Positions 27,836 to 34,943 of a DNA stretch of 51,102 nt are shown here, one piece after another. Origin of the DNA: Streptomyces sp. G44 (GTDB lineage Bacteria > Actinomycetota > Actinomycetes > Streptomycetales > Streptomycetaceae). The notes under the pieces were generated by a model that saw only the letters and a program-made list of their open reading frames with translations, ran no database searches and was not told the DNA's origin. The first letter of the stretch is position 1; each line of letters begins with the position of its first letter. The position numbers and the translations under genes are program-made. The stretch lies in the NCBI RefSeq assembly GCF_016905445.1, contig NZ_JAFEXF010000029.1:1-51102 (forward strand). The letters are read 5' to 3'.

Positions 27836-29365
27836 ATGGCAGACGACTACCTCGTACGCATCGGCAAGCTCATCCGCGACGCCCGCCAGCACCGGGGCTG
27901 GACGCAGACACAGCTCGCCGAAGCGCTCAGCACCAGCCAGAGCGCCGTGAACCGCATCGAGCGCGGCAACCAGAACATCAGCCTTGAGATGATCGCCCGC
28001 ATCGGTGAGGCGCTCGACAGCGAGATCGTGTCGCTCGGCTACGCCGGGCCGATGCACCTGCGGGTGGTCGGCGGCCGCCGGCTCTCCGGCTCCATCGACG
28101 TCAAGACGAGCAAGAACGCGTGCGTGGCGCTGCTCTGCGCGTCGCTGCTCAACAAGGGCCGTACGGTGCTGCGCCGAGTGGCCCGCATCGAGGAGGTCTA
28201 CCGTCTCCTGGAGGTGCTCAACTCCATCGGCGTACGCACCCGTTGGATCAACGACGGCGTCGACCTGGAGATCGTGCCGCCCGCCAAGCTGGAGATGGAC
28301 GCGATCGACGCGGAGGCCGCGCGCCGCACCCGCTCGATCATCATGTTCCTCGGCCCGCTGCTGCACCGCATGGACCGCTTCAAGCTGCCGTACGCGGGCG
28401 GCTGCGACCTGGGCACCCGCACGATCGAGCCACACATGATCGCGCTGCGCCGGTTCGGCCTGGACATCGCGGCGACCGAGGGCCTCTACCACGCCGAGGT
28501 GGCGCGGGACGTCTCCCCCGACCGGCCCATCGTCCTGACCGAACGCGGGGACACCGTCACGGAGAACGCGCTGCTCGCCGCCGCCCGCAGCGCCGGTACG
28601 ACGGTCATCCGCAACGCCTCGTCGAACTACATGGTCCAGGACCTGTGCTTCTTCCTGGAGGCGCTCGGCGTCAGGGTCGAGGGCATCGGCACGACGACGC
28701 TGACCGTGCACGGCGTGCCGACCATCGACGTCGACGTGGACTACTGCCCGTCCGAGGACCCGGTCGAGGCGATGAGCCTGCTCGCCGCCGCCGTCGTCAC
28801 GGAGTCCGAGCTGACGGTGCGCCGGGTGCCGATCGAGTTCCTGGAGATCGAGCTGGCGGTCCTGGAGGAGATGGGCCTCGACCACGACCGCTCGGCGGAG
28901 TACCCGGCGGACAACGGCCGCACCCGCCTCATCGACCTCACCGTCCGGCCCTCCAAGCTGGAGGCGCCGATCGACAAGATCCACCCGATGCCGTTCCCCG
29001 GCCTGAACATCGACAACGTCCCCTTCTTCGCGGCCATCGCGGCGGCGGCGCAGGGCAAGACGCTGATCCACGACTGGGTCTACGACAACCGCGCGATCTA
29101 CCTCACGGACCTCAACCGCCTGGGCGGCCGCCTCCAACTCCTCGACCCCCACCGGGTCCTGGTGGAGGGCCCGACCCGCTGGCGCGCCGCCGAGATGATG
29201 TGCCCGCCCGCGCTGCGCCCCGCCGTGGTCGTCCTGCTCGCCATGATGGCGGCCGAGGGCACGTCGGTGCTGCGCAACGTGTACGTGATCAACCGCGGGT
29301 ACGAGGATCTGGCGGAGCGGTTGAACTCGGTGGGGGCGCAGATCGAGACGTTCCGGGACATCTGA
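27836..29365 (+). CDS. XRE-type HTH fused to UDP-N-acetylglucosamine 1-carboxyvinyltransferase-like enzyme (MurA2)
   Basis: 509 residues. Residues 5-65 form a Cro/C1-type helix-turn-helix (W-T-Q-T-Q-L-A-E-A-L-S-T-S-Q-S-A-V-N-R-I-E-R-G). The rest is an EPSP/MurA fold: substrate-binding K-T-S-K-N-A with Lys93-Asn94, and the PEP-reactive Cys190 in G-G-C-D-L-G-T-R. MurA makes the first committed peptidoglycan precursor. One departure: where MurA has F-P-T-D with the catalytic Asp, this protein has F-P-G-L (387-390), so the enol transfer may be altered or lost. It may be a UDP-GlcNAc-sensing regulator. It is divergent from acnA and may bind the paired ATCTC-N6-GAGAT boxes. Confidence 0.9.
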   Translation: MADDYLVRIGKLIRDARQHRGWTQTQLAEALSTSQSAVNRIERGNQNISLEMIARIGEALDSEIVSLGYAGPMHLRVVGGRRLSGSIDVKTSKNACVALLCASLLNKGRTVLRRVARIEEVYRLLEVLNSIGVRTRWINDGVDLEIVPPAKLEMDAIDAEAARRTRSIIMFLGPLLHRMDRFKLPYAGGCDLGTRTIEPHMIALRRFGLDIAATEGLYHAEVARDVSPDRPIVLTERGDTVTENALLAAARSAGTTVIRNASSNYMVQDLCFFLEALGVRVEGIGTTTLTVHGVPTIDVDVDYCPSEDPVEAMSLLAAAVVTESELTVRRVPIEFLEIELAVLEEMGLDHDRSAEYPADNGRTRLIDLTVRPSKLEAPIDKIHPMPFPGLNIDNVPFFAAIAAAAQGKTLIHDWVYDNRAIYLTDLNRLGGRLQLLDPHRVLVEGPTRWRAAEMMCPPALRPAVVVLLAMMAAEGTSVLRNVYVINRGYEDLAERLNSVGAQIETFRDI

Positions 29366-29390
29366 GCGGGGCGCCGCCCCCTCTCGACAT

Positions 29391-29426
29391 GAGGCGTCGC
29401 CGGCCGGTAGGGGGCGGCGACGCCTC
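29391..29426. terminator. Stem-loop terminator between HTH-MurA gene and the convergent operon
   Basis: Eleven-base-pair perfect stem (29391-29401 with 29416-29426) with a 14-base loop, between convergent stop codons at 29365 and 29442. Confidence 0.75.
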
Positions 29427-29441
29427 TGGAACGTTGCCGGG

Positions 29442-30491
29442 CTACTCCCTGAGCGCCATGGCCAGGCTCTGCAGCTCCACCAGCACGGACACGCTCTGGA
29501 AGATGGCCTGGAGGGACGCGGTGATCCGCCGGGCGGGGCGCCGCAGTTGACGGCTGGAGGCGCCGAACATGTTGATCAGTGCCACCCCCTCCCGGAAGGG
29601 CCCCGCTACGGCCTGCATCTCCCAGGGAGCCGCCACAACCTGCTCCAGCACCTCCTCCGTGTCCTCCGGCCATTCGGCGCGTGGCGTAGTGCTGGCCCAT
29701 TGCAGGAACACCCGCAAGGCGTCGACGCTGGCCCCCATACGCTCCGCGAAGCGCTCCGCCGCCGCCTCCAACTCTTCGGCCGGCCCGTCCAGGGCCTTGG
29801 CCAAACGGTTGACCAAGGCCTTCTTTCTGCCCGCCGAAGCGCCGGCATGTCCGGTCCGGGACATGTCCTCACCGATGAGAGCCATCATTTCCCCGAGGTC
29901 TGCCAAGGCCGACTCGACGTCTTCCATGTCGCCGGTGAGGGCTTCCATGTGTGCCTCGGCTTCGACGACCAGATCGAACAGTCCGGGCACGTCCTCGTCG
30001 TCCTCGGGGTCAGGCTTCGGGTCCGTCGCAGGTGTGGCCGCAGCGGGCAGGGACGGGGAGCTGTGCCCGTGGAGCGCCTCCGTCGCGAGGAGCCCGGTCA
30101 GCTGCCGACGAGTGGCGACGATGTCGTCGGGCCGTGTGGGGAATTGGATGCTCTGCGTCATACCGGGAGCGGGGAGCTGATCGGTCTCTCCCTCCACATG
30201 CACGGTGCAGCGCCCGAGGGCATGTCGCATACCGAGCCCGAAGGACAGCTCCGCGTCGAAACCGCTGAGGTCCGCGATGACGACGTCCGCCTCGGTGAGC
30301 ATGCGCAGCAGCTGGTCCCTGGGCAAGCCGGCCTGTGTGAGGCTGTCGGCTCGTAGAAGGGTCAGGCCGAGCTGTTCACACGCGGGCCGCACGATGTCCT
30401 CGTAGAGGACGGTGGACCGGTGACGTTCCTCGGGAGGGCACGGTCCAGAGGGGAGGACGGGTGTCCCGCAGAGGGCGAGGCAGGTAGGCAT
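29442..30491 (-). CDS. Nucleoside-2-deoxyribosyltransferase/TIR-like N-domain with helical C-domain
   Basis: 349 residues from ATG 30491 (GGAG six bases ahead). Residues 1-120 show the NDT/TIR-like Rossmann pattern: V-L-Y-E-D-I-V-R-P-A-C, L-L-R-A-D, and A-D-V-V-I-A-D-L-S-G followed by G-L-G-M-R-H-A-L. In active relatives the last block reads N-x-N-V-x-Y-E-L-G-x-R-H-A-L with a catalytic Glu. Here that position is Gly (S-F-G-L-G), so it may bind a nucleotide without cleaving it, or use the nearby D-A-E. After an acidic linker the C-terminal 190 residues are helical, possibly a bundle. It is the last gene of the operon starting at 33834 and the candidate output protein. The function is inferred. 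Confidence 0.7.
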   Translation of the reverse strand: MPTCLALCGTPVLPSGPCPPEERHRSTVLYEDIVRPACEQLGLTLLRADSLTQAGLPRDQLLRMLTEADVVIADLSGFDAELSFGLGMRHALGRCTVHVEGETDQLPAPGMTQSIQFPTRPDDIVATRRQLTGLLATEALHGHSSPSLPAAATPATDPKPDPEDDEDVPGLFDLVVEAEAHMEALTGDMEDVESALADLGEMMALIGEDMSRTGHAGASAGRKKALVNRLAKALDGPAEELEAAAERFAERMGASVDALRVFLQWASTTPRAEWPEDTEEVLEQVVAAPWEMQAVAGPFREGVALINMFGASSRQLRRPARRITASLQAIFQSVSVLVELQSLAMALRE

Positions 30492-30558
30492 GGCAGGCTC
30501 CTTCGTTGGGTGAGGGGCCCTGTCGGCGATCGCTCGGCCGACAGGGCGACGGCGGGAG

Positions 30559-30831
30559 TCAGTCGAAGAGAGTGAGCGCAACTCCGTCGGCGACTTCGTC
30601 GGCGAAAACCGGGCGCTCCTCGATGCCCAGCGCGTGCAACAGATCCACGGTGAGCACACGATGGCGTCGGCCGACCCGAACGCTCCGGCACGGGAAGGCG
30701 TCTTGGGCGACAAGCCTGTATGCAGTGTTCAGGCACATCCCGAACGCTCGGGCCGCAGTCCGTAGATCGACGCTGACCGGAAGATTGAAGATCTCTCGGA
30801 AGGTGAGGGGTGACTCGATGCGGTCGTTCAT
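30559..30831 (-). CDS. Small HTH DNA-binding protein (excisionase/MerR-like)
   Basis: 90 residues. V-S-V-D-L-R-T-A-A-R-A-F-G-M-C-L-N-T-A-Y-R-L-V forms a helix-turn-helix of the kind found in excisionase-like HTH_17 proteins, followed by P-C-R-S-V-R-V-G-R-R-H-R-V, the basic wing. The start ATG overlaps the stop of the upstream gene (ATGA), so it is translated together with the sigma-like protein. No integrase gene or attachment site is nearby, so I favour a local regulator over a true excisionase. Confidence 0.78.
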   Translation of the reverse strand: MNDRIESPLTFREIFNLPVSVDLRTAARAFGMCLNTAYRLVAQDAFPCRSVRVGRRHRVLTVDLLHALGIEERPVFADEVADGVALTLFD

Positions 30832-31556
30832 CCGCTCGTCCCCGCACGCCGAAGGGAAATCTTGGCGACCTGACGGCCCCGGCCGGAGTACCCGACGCTC
30901 GCAGCCGCGTCGGCCACACCCCAGGCTCGGGCCAGCGCGCCGAGCCGTACTCCTTCGACGCGGTGAGCAGGAACTGTGATACGCACCGGGGCAGAAAGCC
31001 CTGACGCGCGCGGGACCGGTTCGTAATCCGCCTGCCAGTACCCTTCCGCGTCGGCTTCTTCGCGAGGGCCGCCGATTCTGTCCACGTCATCCACAGCCGT
31101 CTCCAGGCGAGCCTTGCGCCATACGCTCCACGCTCGCGAACAGGCGGAACGCAGTACGGCACCGCCAGGATCCGGATGGTGTGCTCCAACCTTGGCAAGC
31201 TCTTCGAGGTAGCAGGTGACGAGTTCGGCCTCGACGTCGCCGCGTTCGGCGCGGCAACGCCAACTGATGTTGAACGCGGTTTTGCGAAGCCCGGGGAGCC
31301 CGAGCCACACGACCGCCGTCGGCCAGTCGGGCCCGTCCCCGCCGAAGCGGGCGCGCTCGGCGACCTGGTGCCAAAGGTCCGCACGTGCCGCGGGGCTCAC
31401 CGAGCGGTCGTAGAGCAGTTGACGGGCCCGAACCAGAGCCAGAGGCACGCCGGCCGGGTCCGGCCCGTCGAAGAGACGTAACGGGGGCGTCGGCTCGCTG
31501 TCCGCGCACTGACGCTCGACGACGGCGAAGATACCGGAGTGAGAGGGCAGTGACAT
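30828..31556 (-). CDS. Sigma-factor-like helical protein, function unknown
   Basis: 242 residues from ATG 31556 with GAGGAGA ahead. I recognise a pattern seen in streptomycete proteins of unknown function that resemble sigma region 2: a Trp-rich segment (W-P-T-A-V-V-W-L-G-L-P-G-L), then G-D-V-E-A-E-L-V-T-C-Y-L-E-E-L, a helical pair ending R-A-W-S-V-W-R-K-A-R, and a C-terminal region with L-A-R-A-W-G-V-A-D-A-A-A-S-V-G-Y-S-G-R-G-R, which could be an HTH. No canonical -10 binding residues can be assigned. It starts 9 bases after the ATPase gene stop and overlaps the next gene, so it belongs to this operon. Confidence 0.55.
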   Translation of the reverse strand: MSLPSHSGIFAVVERQCADSEPTPPLRLFDGPDPAGVPLALVRARQLLYDRSVSPAARADLWHQVAERARFGGDGPDWPTAVVWLGLPGLRKTAFNISWRCRAERGDVEAELVTCYLEELAKVGAHHPDPGGAVLRSACSRAWSVWRKARLETAVDDVDRIGGPREEADAEGYWQADYEPVPRASGLSAPVRITVPAHRVEGVRLGALARAWGVADAAASVGYSGRGRQVAKISLRRAGTSG

Positions 31557-31565
31557 CGAGTCTCC

Positions 31566-33605
31566 TCAGCAATCGCTAGGTATGACACAGGTGTTGTCGC
31601 GCCACATGGCGAGCGCTCGAGCGGCCGGCTCCTTGCCCGGCATCTCGTCCGGTCCCCTGCCGACCGCCAGGAGCCAGCGCAGGAATCCGGGCTGCCGGGC
31701 AGCCACCAGGCCATCCATGAGGACACCCAGTGCCCGAACCCGGTGCTCGTCACCGTCCGCCTCGGAACACCAGGTGAGGAGGACCTCGCGCATGGCCGCG
31801 AATGTGGCCGGCTCGTTGAGGGCATGCCCTGTCAGCTCTACCGCGCTCGCTGCCGACTCGACGCTGGCCGGCAACTCGTCGCTCCACCAGGCGGGATCCG
31901 TACCGGCGAGCACAGGGAAGGCGAAGGCCATCAGCAGACCGGAAACGGTCTCGGGGTCCGCCCAGTCACGCATGCGGCGCAGGAGCGCTGCCCTGGCCCG
32001 GGATTCGCCGGCTTCGAAACGCTGCACCAGCGCCGCGATGATGACGGGGAGGACGGACAGGCCGTCCTCGTCGTCATCCAGCGTTTCCATGAGCTGATGC
32101 AGAAGGTGCAGGGCACGTTCTTCCGGAACCTGACCACGGTCCGAATGACAGGCGTACGCCACGGCCTTTCGCAGCGGCGGCTCGGGAGCGATACTCCATT
32201 GCTCGAGCAGGTCAGTCACAGCCCGTGCCGCTGCCGGGTTCTGGACAGCCGCCCCGAGACAGGATGCGGCCACCTCCGGGGCCGAGGGCGAGGCCGTCGC
32301 CACATCACGCAGGAGGTCCAGGGACCGGCCGCCTGTCGCCACAGCGACAGTGGTGAGTGCCCGGCCGGCCCGTTCGATCTGATCCATTCCAGGACCGGAG
32401 CGAGCGAGCCACGTGTGTACCGGAGGCAGGAGACCCGGGTGATCACGGCAGAGGACCTCCCACACCGCCTCGCTCACGGCAGGCCAGAAAAGGGACACGG
32501 TGTCCGTGGCGTCCTCTCCCAGGTTCTGCACACGGTGTGCGCCGAGAATCCGCAATGTCTCGGACAAAGGCCGCTGAGGGGCATTTCCGGCCAGGTGGCC
32601 GACCGTGCTCTGAGCACCGTAGCCGGGTTGGCCTGCCGGCTCGACCAGTCGCAGAAGGTCCCCGGCTCGCTCCGTCACAACGCTGTGATGCAGCCCTCCA
32701 TAAACGCCGATGGAGAGCAGATGAGCCAGGAGAGCGGGGTCTGACTGAGCTCTGGCGACGACTTCGGGGCCCTCTGTCTGGGCCAGGTGCCGCATGACTT
32801 CGCCGGCGGAGGCCCCGCCCACGACACCCATCCGCAGCACGGCCTCCACTGCCTGCGCCACACGGCGGGGCGGAAGGCCGTCGGGCAACAGGTCATCGAG
32901 CCTGCCTGATTCCAGTGCCCGCAGCCACCGGGCGTGCCCGTGTTCCTCCGAGCGGCTGTCCGAGAGGTAGGCGGCGAAGACCTTCCGCGGGTCCGGTGGG
33001 TGATGGCGCACGACCGGGATACCCAGGTGATCCTTGAGTGTGCCCACGAGGCCAGGGGCGTCCGCCAGCACGATGACCAGACGCGCTCCGGCCTCGGCCA
33101 AGGAGGTCTCCAGGCGAGACAGGTCCCATGCCCTGAGCGCGAACGGGTCCGGGGGTTCCATCACCAGATATCCGTGCACGCCCTGAGCCCTCGGCGCCCA
33201 CCGGGAGAGACTGACGGCCCCGTCCACCTGGACGAGCACAGGTTCTTCTCTGCCGTACGCCAGCAGGTTGAGGGCATGCGTCTCACGCCCAGTCCCGCGC
33301 TCCCCGACAAGCACCGTGACACCGGAATCGATCGCGGCGAGCGCCTCCCTGAAGCATGGCGGCGGTACGAAGCACCGTCTCGCCGTTCTCAGGTGCTTGG
33401 CCCGTACGGGGCCTTGCCGCATCGGCGCAGCGGTCGCGCCGCTCTCTGCCGGGGCGGGCATCATCTGCCGTTGCCCGCCCGTCACCAGTCCGGTGTTGAC
33501 CGTGCCGTGGGGGGCCACGACCACCATGTCCCGGGCCGACAGGGTTCCCAGAGCCGCCAAGACAGCGTCGAGATCGCTGCTCCTGGGAGCATCAGACGGC
33601 ACCAT
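31566..33605 (-). CDS. P-loop (STAND-like) ATPase with N-terminal NTG-x-V-x-GGQ motif, copy 2
   Basis: 679 residues. At 31-45 is the shared motif A-P-H-G-T-V-N-T-G-L-V-T-G-G-Q. The P-loop at 101-109 reads G-E-R-G-T-G-R-E-T with Arg where Walker A has Lys. L-V-I-V-L-A-D-A fits Walker B. The C-terminal half is helical repeats with V-A-Y-A-C and A-L-H-L-L-H. It is a paralogue of the protein encoded at 34940-37141, with the same domain order. STAND proteins are switch ATPases that assemble on sensing a trigger. The ATG at 33605 overlaps the end of the small motif-bearing gene by 14 bases; GTG 33602 has better spacing to GGAG and is the alternative start. Confidence 0.72.
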   Translation of the reverse strand: MVPSDAPRSSDLDAVLAALGTLSARDMVVVAPHGTVNTGLVTGGQRQMMPAPAESGATAAPMRQGPVRAKHLRTARRCFVPPPCFREALAAIDSGVTVLVGERGTGRETHALNLLAYGREEPVLVQVDGAVSLSRWAPRAQGVHGYLVMEPPDPFALRAWDLSRLETSLAEAGARLVIVLADAPGLVGTLKDHLGIPVVRHHPPDPRKVFAAYLSDSRSEEHGHARWLRALESGRLDDLLPDGLPPRRVAQAVEAVLRMGVVGGASAGEVMRHLAQTEGPEVVARAQSDPALLAHLLSIGVYGGLHHSVVTERAGDLLRLVEPAGQPGYGAQSTVGHLAGNAPQRPLSETLRILGAHRVQNLGEDATDTVSLFWPAVSEAVWEVLCRDHPGLLPPVHTWLARSGPGMDQIERAGRALTTVAVATGGRSLDLLRDVATASPSAPEVAASCLGAAVQNPAAARAVTDLLEQWSIAPEPPLRKAVAYACHSDRGQVPEERALHLLHQLMETLDDDEDGLSVLPVIIAALVQRFEAGESRARAALLRRMRDWADPETVSGLLMAFAFPVLAGTDPAWWSDELPASVESAASAVELTGHALNEPATFAAMREVLLTWCSEADGDEHRVRALGVLMDGLVAARQPGFLRWLLAVGRGPDEMPGKEPAARALAMWRDNTCVIPSDC

Positions 33606-33834
33606 CGGCTCCAATGTCGGTGCGGTCGGAGAACTCGATGGCAGTGACGTGCTGGCCACCATGGACGATGCCGGTGTTGATGATGCCGCGTTCGGCATTC
33701 AAAACCATCGCGGGAGGATCCTGCGTATCGCTGTCGGCCTCCGGCATCACGGGACGGACGCCCACCGGCTCGGCGGCTCCCTGTGGTCGGCCAAACGCAA
33801 TCACGTTGTCAGTGCGCTCTTCTTCTGGTCGCAT
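33592..33834 (-). CDS. 80-residue peptide carrying the NTG-x-V-x-GGQ motif
   Basis: Starts at ATG 33834 behind GGAAGG. The first 45 residues are polar and probably disordered. Residues 47-61 read A-E-R-G-I-I-N-T-G-I-V-H-G-G-Q, the motif shared with three neighbours, followed by H-V-T-A-I-E-F. No other domain is present. It may be a minimal adaptor or seed for motif-driven assembly. It is the first gene of an operon with the second ATPase, the sigma-like protein, the HTH protein and the NDT-like protein. Its promoter region carries a Crp-type palindrome. Confidence 0.75.
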   Translation of the reverse strand: MRPEEERTDNVIAFGRPQGAAEPVGVRPVMPEADSDTQDPPAMVLNAERGIINTGIVHGGQHVTAIEFSDRTDIGADGAV

Positions 33835-33945
33835 GTCACCCTTCCTACGCCGCAACGCCCCGAAAGCCTTTCGGCAGCGCGTCTCTCACTCGTCGAGAAT
33901 CCCGCACGCCTTTCTGCGCGTCCGTTCCAGAGACCCAGAAATGAG

Positions 33946-33959
33946 GTGACCCCGGTCAC
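33946..33959. promoter_or_regulatory. Crp-type palindrome GTGA-N6-TCAC before the second operon
   Basis: GTGACCCCGGTCAC matches the GTG-N6-GNCAC pattern I recall for streptomycete Crp, and the E. coli CRP core. It lies 112-125 bases upstream of the ATG at 33834. A Crp/Fnr gene is 5 kb upstream in the same gene group. Confidence 0.65.
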
Positions 33960-33985
33960 ATCGAAGGATGGACTGCGGAGCAACG

Positions 33986-34029
33986 AAAAGGGCGAGTGCG
34001 ATACCCGGAGGCACCGCACTCGCCCTTTT
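33986..34029. terminator. Bidirectional terminator with A/T flanks between the two operons
   Basis: Arms 33986-34000 and 34015-34029 form a perfect 15-base-pair stem around a 14-base loop. Its outer part is AAAAGGGC and GCCCTTTT, giving a T-run on both strands. It ends the operon 38064-34059 just before the next promoter. Confidence 0.85.
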
Positions 34030-34058
34030 TGTTCAATTGTTCAGCAGCGCCGCTCGGG

Positions 34059-34943
34059 TTAAATGGCTCCCCCCGGAACCGAGCGTCCAAGCGCGGACAG
34101 GCGATCACGCAGGAGATAGGAGATCTCCTTGCGTTCCTGCTCGGTCAACGTCCCCAGCAACACGGCCAGCTCCTCCTGCCAGTCACTGCGCGGAGGGCTC
34201 AGCAGGTTCTGGTGATCGACCGCCCAGTCCAGGACATCGCGCACTTGATCGGGGTGCCTGAGCAGCCAAAGCGCTGCCAGTGAGACGGGCCCCGCGTGAA
34301 GCGCCTGGAGGCAGAACTCGTACTCGCCGCGGCGGCTGGTCGTCCAGGAGTAGCGGACTCCCTCATTGTCGTCCTTGCCGAGGAGCAGCTCTTCACCGGT
34401 TTCCCGGAGCCGTACATCGAGCACTCGGTAGCTCAGGCCCGTATCCTCCAGCCGCTGCGGCAAGCCGAGGTGTTGCATGATCTCCGGAGCCCCCAGGCCG
34501 TTGCCGGCCGCCGCCTGCGCCTCAGCCAAATGGTGCAGTGCGCTGGTGAGGCGAGTACGTACCGCCTGCCAGCCGTGCAGGGTCCTCGTGCGCACGACAC
34601 GTACGGGATCGTGAACCCACCACGCCACCCAGAGGTCGACCGACTCCGTCCCGTAGACCGTGGGAAGACCGACCGCCCGGGTGTCCAGGTGCTCGGCAGC
34701 ATCCACCTGGAAGGCCTCGGTGTAGTCTCCACCCAGACCGGGAGCTGTGGCTTCGTCCGGCACGGGCAGGAGGGCCCCGGTGTCCTCCGGGTCTCCTCGG
34801 CGGCCCAGAAGGAAGTAGTCCCCTGCCGAGTCTTTGAGCACCAGCGACCAGTCGGCCGCCGCGGACCAGCGATGCCTGAGGATTTCCCGCCAGGGCGGCC
34901 TGGTGGTCCGGAAGTAGAGCCGCTCGGCCGACTCGTCACTCAT
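34059..34943 (-). CDS. Unknown protein, weakly SPFH/band-7-like
   Basis: 294 residues from ATG 34943 with GGGAGG ahead. The start overlaps the ATPase stop (ATGA), so the two are translationally coupled. The middle (about 90-190) reads V-D-L-W-V-A-W-W-V-H-D-P-V-R-V-V, then a helical stretch, then L-E-D-T-G-L-S-Y-R-V-L-D-V-R-L-R. The order strand-V-x-D-P then G-L-x-V-x-x-V is reminiscent of SPFH/band-7 proteins, but this is only a pattern impression. There is no membrane helix and no NTG motif. It is the last gene of the cyclase-ATPase operon. Confidence 0.5.
   Translation of the reverse strand: MSDESAERLYFRTTRPPWREILRHRWSAAADWSLVLKDSAGDYFLLGRRGDPEDTGALLPVPDEATAPGLGGDYTEAFQVDAAEHLDTRAVGLPTVYGTESVDLWVAWWVHDPVRVVRTRTLHGWQAVRTRLTSALHHLAEAQAAAGNGLGAPEIMQHLGLPQRLEDTGLSYRVLDVRLRETGEELLLGKDDNEGVRYSWTTSRRGEYEFCLQALHAGPVSLAALWLLRHPDQVRDVLDWAVDHQNLLSPPRSDWQEELAVLLGTLTEQERKEISYLLRDRLSALGRSVPGGAI

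Noticed and set aside
30559..30831. Excisionase-like protein as evidence of an integrative element
   Set aside because: No integrase, replication or transfer gene and no att-like repeat next to a tRNA is visible; the HTH type is also used by ordinary regulators.
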